A stretch of 64,000 nucleotides of DNA from Climacteris rufus (lineage: Eukaryota; Chordata; Aves; Passeriformes; Climacteridae). The stretch covers positions 1,176,019 to 1,240,018 of the forward strand of contig VZRZ01002225.1 in the NCBI GenBank assembly GCA_013398175.1. Direction: 5' to 3'. Numbering within the stretch: the stretch's first letter is position 1; every line of letters begins with the position of its first letter. The position numbers and the translations under genes are program-made. Positions 60,687 through 64,000 of the stretch are shown one piece after another. Below the pieces are notes generated by a model. It did no database searches and had not been told where the DNA came from. It worked only from the letters and a program-made list of their open reading frames with translations.

Positions 60687-63600
60687 TTAGAGTTTTCCAG
60701 TTATAACATTCCAGTGAACCATCAAAGCAATGGACAAAGGAAACTGCTAAGCATGAAAAACAATCATTGCTGAAAACATCACTTTACTTACAGCAGAGGA
60801 GGGGGATTTTGAACATCAGGAATTACAGATTTTATATTCAACTAAAAAAGACTGTTCATAGGACTTTAATAATTACGAAATATTTATAGTCTATGATTTC
60901 TACATAACATTAAAAGGACATTTCCTCATTATATGCTGTGTAAATTGAACTTACTGTAAACTGCTCTCAGTGCTTATCAGCTGAGCCCCAAGCAAGGTAA
61001 CTTCCTTCTCTGCCAAATTCATCTCATCTTGAGCAAGTTTCTGCTTGCATATCCCCATTTCAAAATTACCACTGCCCAGGTCTGGATAAGCATGAAAACC
61101 ACACACCAAGATGTGCTCTGTAAAGTGACAGCTGCCGTGTGAGACAATTTTTTCTCCACAGAAATCTCACTGATATCTAACAACAGTGGTATTTACACAC
61201 ACACATTTAAACTGCACATAGGTTAGATCCGGCAGAGATTTTTTAAATCCTGATAAAAAGAACCCCTTTGGAAACCACTGCCAACTCAGTAATAGTGGTT
61301 TAAACTGTTAAAAAAGTTATGATGAGATGTAAGAGGAAGCAAAGCAGCCACAGCCCAGGTCTGTAGCACGAAACAGCTGCCAGAAAATAGGCTTTCTGTG
61401 GCAGAAATAATCATCAGTGCTTAATAAACAAAGAGGATACTAGTTCAGTAAAGCACATCAGGGCACTCCATCCCTGCAGTGAACACTGAGGTCAACAGCT
61501 TGGCCGCTTTCCTAAAAGTATGCATATTCCTCAGCTCTTTGCTGAATAGGGATGAGCTAGTCCCCAATCCAGCAATCCATTACGGTGACAAAGTGGCTTT
61601 TAGTATGCCCAGCAACATGTGTGACAGCAGCAAGTGTTGAGCAGCAGCCAAATTCTGTCTAAGTGAGATAAAATCAGATCCAGGAGGCTAATAAGATAAG
61701 GATCAGTGCTCTGTGTACATCTATTCATTCATCAGAGTGCCGATTCGAGCACGGGAAAAAATAAAGGTTATGAGGAAAAGGGTAAGAGGGGGAAAATAAT
61801 CCTCCTTAGATGTTATTTATGTTTCAGAAATTTTGTGAGAACGTTGAGCAGCTATTGTCATTGTCAATAACATTTTTTTGAAGGTGTTGACTGGCATGAG
61901 GAAGAAGCTGTTTTAAAGCCAATCTATTAACTGCCTTTCACTCAAGCCCCATTCTACCTACAACAGAGTGTTTTCACAAGAGCTGCAAAAGGCAAGTTTG
62001 TAATTGTAAATAAGATATTCTCTGTCGCATATTGTACATATCCCTATTTTTTTACTGTAAATTCCTTAAGGCAGAGACTATTATTAATGCTAAATATATT
62101 AAAATTCAAATCGAATAGCAGAAAGGAAAATAAGCAACAAGTTAATTAAACTTGCAACCAACACTTTGCTGGAAAATGTTGCAAATACCCCTAAGGAAAA
62201 TTCAGAGTACAGAAGAACCAAATGAAATTGAACAAATGGGCAAAGAAAAAGTTTTCAACTTGAAAATAATACTCTATCTATCTTCAACATATAAGCATGA
62301 AATCAAGTGCTTACTGGGAAAAATACCCAAACTATTTTTGGGGGACTCAGCCTGCCTTTACCTGTTTTACAAAGACACCTACATATTTAGTGTGGGAAAT
62401 AAAGAGTCCTTTGCACACATAAAAATAACCTAGAAATTCACACTTATGTGAGAAATACAGGCTTATAGATTATTACAAGTGACAATTTCCCCTTAAAAAC
62501 AAAACACAGGTTCCATCTTACAATAGCACCTTATTAAATCTTCTGTGAAGAAAAAAGTCTGTATTACCAACAGAGTAGTCATGATAAATTAAAAACTCTG
62601 TCCCATGGGTCTGACTCAAAACACACCTTTGGACCCAGTTTTCATAACCAGAATTTCTAAATTAAATTTGACATTATCTATGTGTCAATTAAGTTCTGGA
62701 TATGCTTCAGGCAGGTTTTGAAAAGCTGTTCCTATCACCAGAATCCCCACACCTCCAGCTTCTATAGAGGAAATCAGTGTATATCTCATGTTACTGCTGA
62801 CACTGTTAAAAGCAGCAGACAAGCACAGTGAAGGTCGTGGCATGAAGACTCCTGCAAACAGTCAGCATGAAAGCTTTGAAGTTCAGTTAACAGGAATCTT
62901 CACAGCTGTGGTGCCTAGATAATTAGCTGTGTCTAATTCATTATATAGAGATAGCAACCTCCTAAAAATAAACAACAACAAATATCAGGGATTTTAACTT
63001 CTTTGTTACTTTCAATACAGCTAGAAAAAGATTTCAGGGTTTTCACAGCTTGTGAGAGTATAAATTGGCCTTGCCCTCAGAAGAAAATAAAACACAGGAT
63101 ATTTTAGGAAGATACCAAGAAGATTCTTTGAAGTAAATTAGTTTTCATGCTAAATAATGAAAAGATGGCATAAAAATCCTTTAAAATGTTTCTTGCTTAA
63201 CAGAACTTTAGCATTTATATAAAAATGAGCCATCTTTGCAGGCCAGGAGCTGAAGTGTTTTCAATTCATTGAAGAGGGATGGTATGGACAGTATGCCCAT
63301 ATTATTTGCCATATATCAACATATCCTTAATATTGACAAAAATGAACTCATGCCGGTGCTGAGGAAAATCTCTTTTTTGAGACATGATAGTTATTTCTAT
63401 TCCTGCAGTCTTTGCCATCCCTCTGCTGAGATACCATTTCCAACACACCTCTAATACTACCAGAATTCAACAGACTGTATGGAAAGGACTAAGACTACTG
63501 ACTCATTTTACTCAGGCCTCCTGGCAACAAAGTGATATATTCCTTTATTATCCTTCAGAGAAAGGCAAACCACATAAAGGTAAAGGGGTGAAATCCTAAA

Positions 63601-64000
63601 AACCACCTAAGCATTGTCATCCAAGACTGGTACCCAACAGCACCAGAGAGAGCCTTGAGAGATCAGGGCTCAGCTACTGGATCTACTCTGAGCTTGAGTC
63701 ACTTTGTGCTTCAGCTCCCCCTATGTTTATTCCTGGACATTGTTGAGAAGGCTCCAACCATATTCCTCCAAGGAAACCTGCAAAGGAAGAGCTTTGTAAT
63801 TTCTTTCTCCATACTCAGAGGTGTACACAAGGAAGAAGTTGAAAGTGAAAGCTTGGAAATTTAACAATCCAAATCCAATCACTCTTCTGTATCAGGAAGA
63901 AACTGTTTTGCTCTTAAGATGCAGATTGTACTTTCCCAGATGAGGACAATATATATTTCGTCGTGCAATAGTAGTGATTTTCTTGTCCTGTACTTTTCAT
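60687..64000. other. Non-coding, no gene recognised
   Basis: AT-rich sequence to the right edge. Short open frames near 62152-62433 and 63655-63864 have no family resemblance that I can see. Confidence 0.55.

Noticed and set aside
1..64000. CRISPR arrays, operons, phage or integrated viral genes
   Set aside because: No regularly spaced repeats, no dense gene order and no viral reading frames were seen; the only retroviral trace is the LTR at 37414-37799.

Overview
The window looks like nuclear DNA of a bird, most likely a songbird. It is AT-rich and intron-dominated, with scattered CR1 LINE fragments in both orientations, one avian ERVL-type LTR and an intronless Topors-like RING-finger ORF of a kind that I recall being multicopy in songbird assemblies. 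There is no bacterial or viral gene organisation, no CRISPR array and no convincing tRNA or rRNA gene. Three runs of N (21545-21782, 42134-42155 and 56188) are assembly gaps.

The main gene is the 5' part of PIK3C2G (class II phosphoinositide 3-kinase, gamma) on the minus strand. I reconstructed nine coding exons from splice signals, reading phase and similarity to human PIK3C2G as I remember it. In transcript order they are 43169-42534 (start codon), 37952-37870, 34034-33877, 31555-31444, 26063-25961, 24474-24401, 16922-16859, 12023-11907 and 6621-6588. The lengths 636, 83, 158, 112, 103, 74, 64, 117 and 34 bp keep one open frame for 460 codons plus one base. They cover the divergent N-terminal region, the Ras-binding domain and part of the linker before the C2 and kinase domains. 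The rest of the gene lies beyond the left edge; a possible tenth exon at 4490-4404 is weak.

The sixth intron (16923-24400) is the busiest region. It holds a long CR1 fragment (about 18950-19635), a decayed RING-finger copy (20884-21015) joined to a block that also precedes the intact copy, a CR1 ORF2 piece, a decameric purine satellite broken by a gap, and an intact 193-codon Topors-like RING ORF (22276-22857, plus strand, antisense to PIK3C2G). The ORF is followed at once by a second CR1 piece of the same part of the LINE. The arrangement suggests a small duplicating unit of RING gene plus CR1 inside a kinase intron.

The remaining introns carry CR1 fragments at 7118-7452 (plus) and 33608-33795 (minus), an ERVL-type solo LTR at 37414-37799, and simple repeats. 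From 43.2 to 64 kb, upstream of the first coding exon, I see no gene that I can name. There are two CpG-enriched patches (47.8-48.3 kb and 54.17-54.31 kb) that could hold the PIK3C2G promoter, a CR1 fragment (50165-50657), an unidentified short minus-strand reading frame (44062-43853) and a degenerate C2H2-finger-like stretch (60686-60600).
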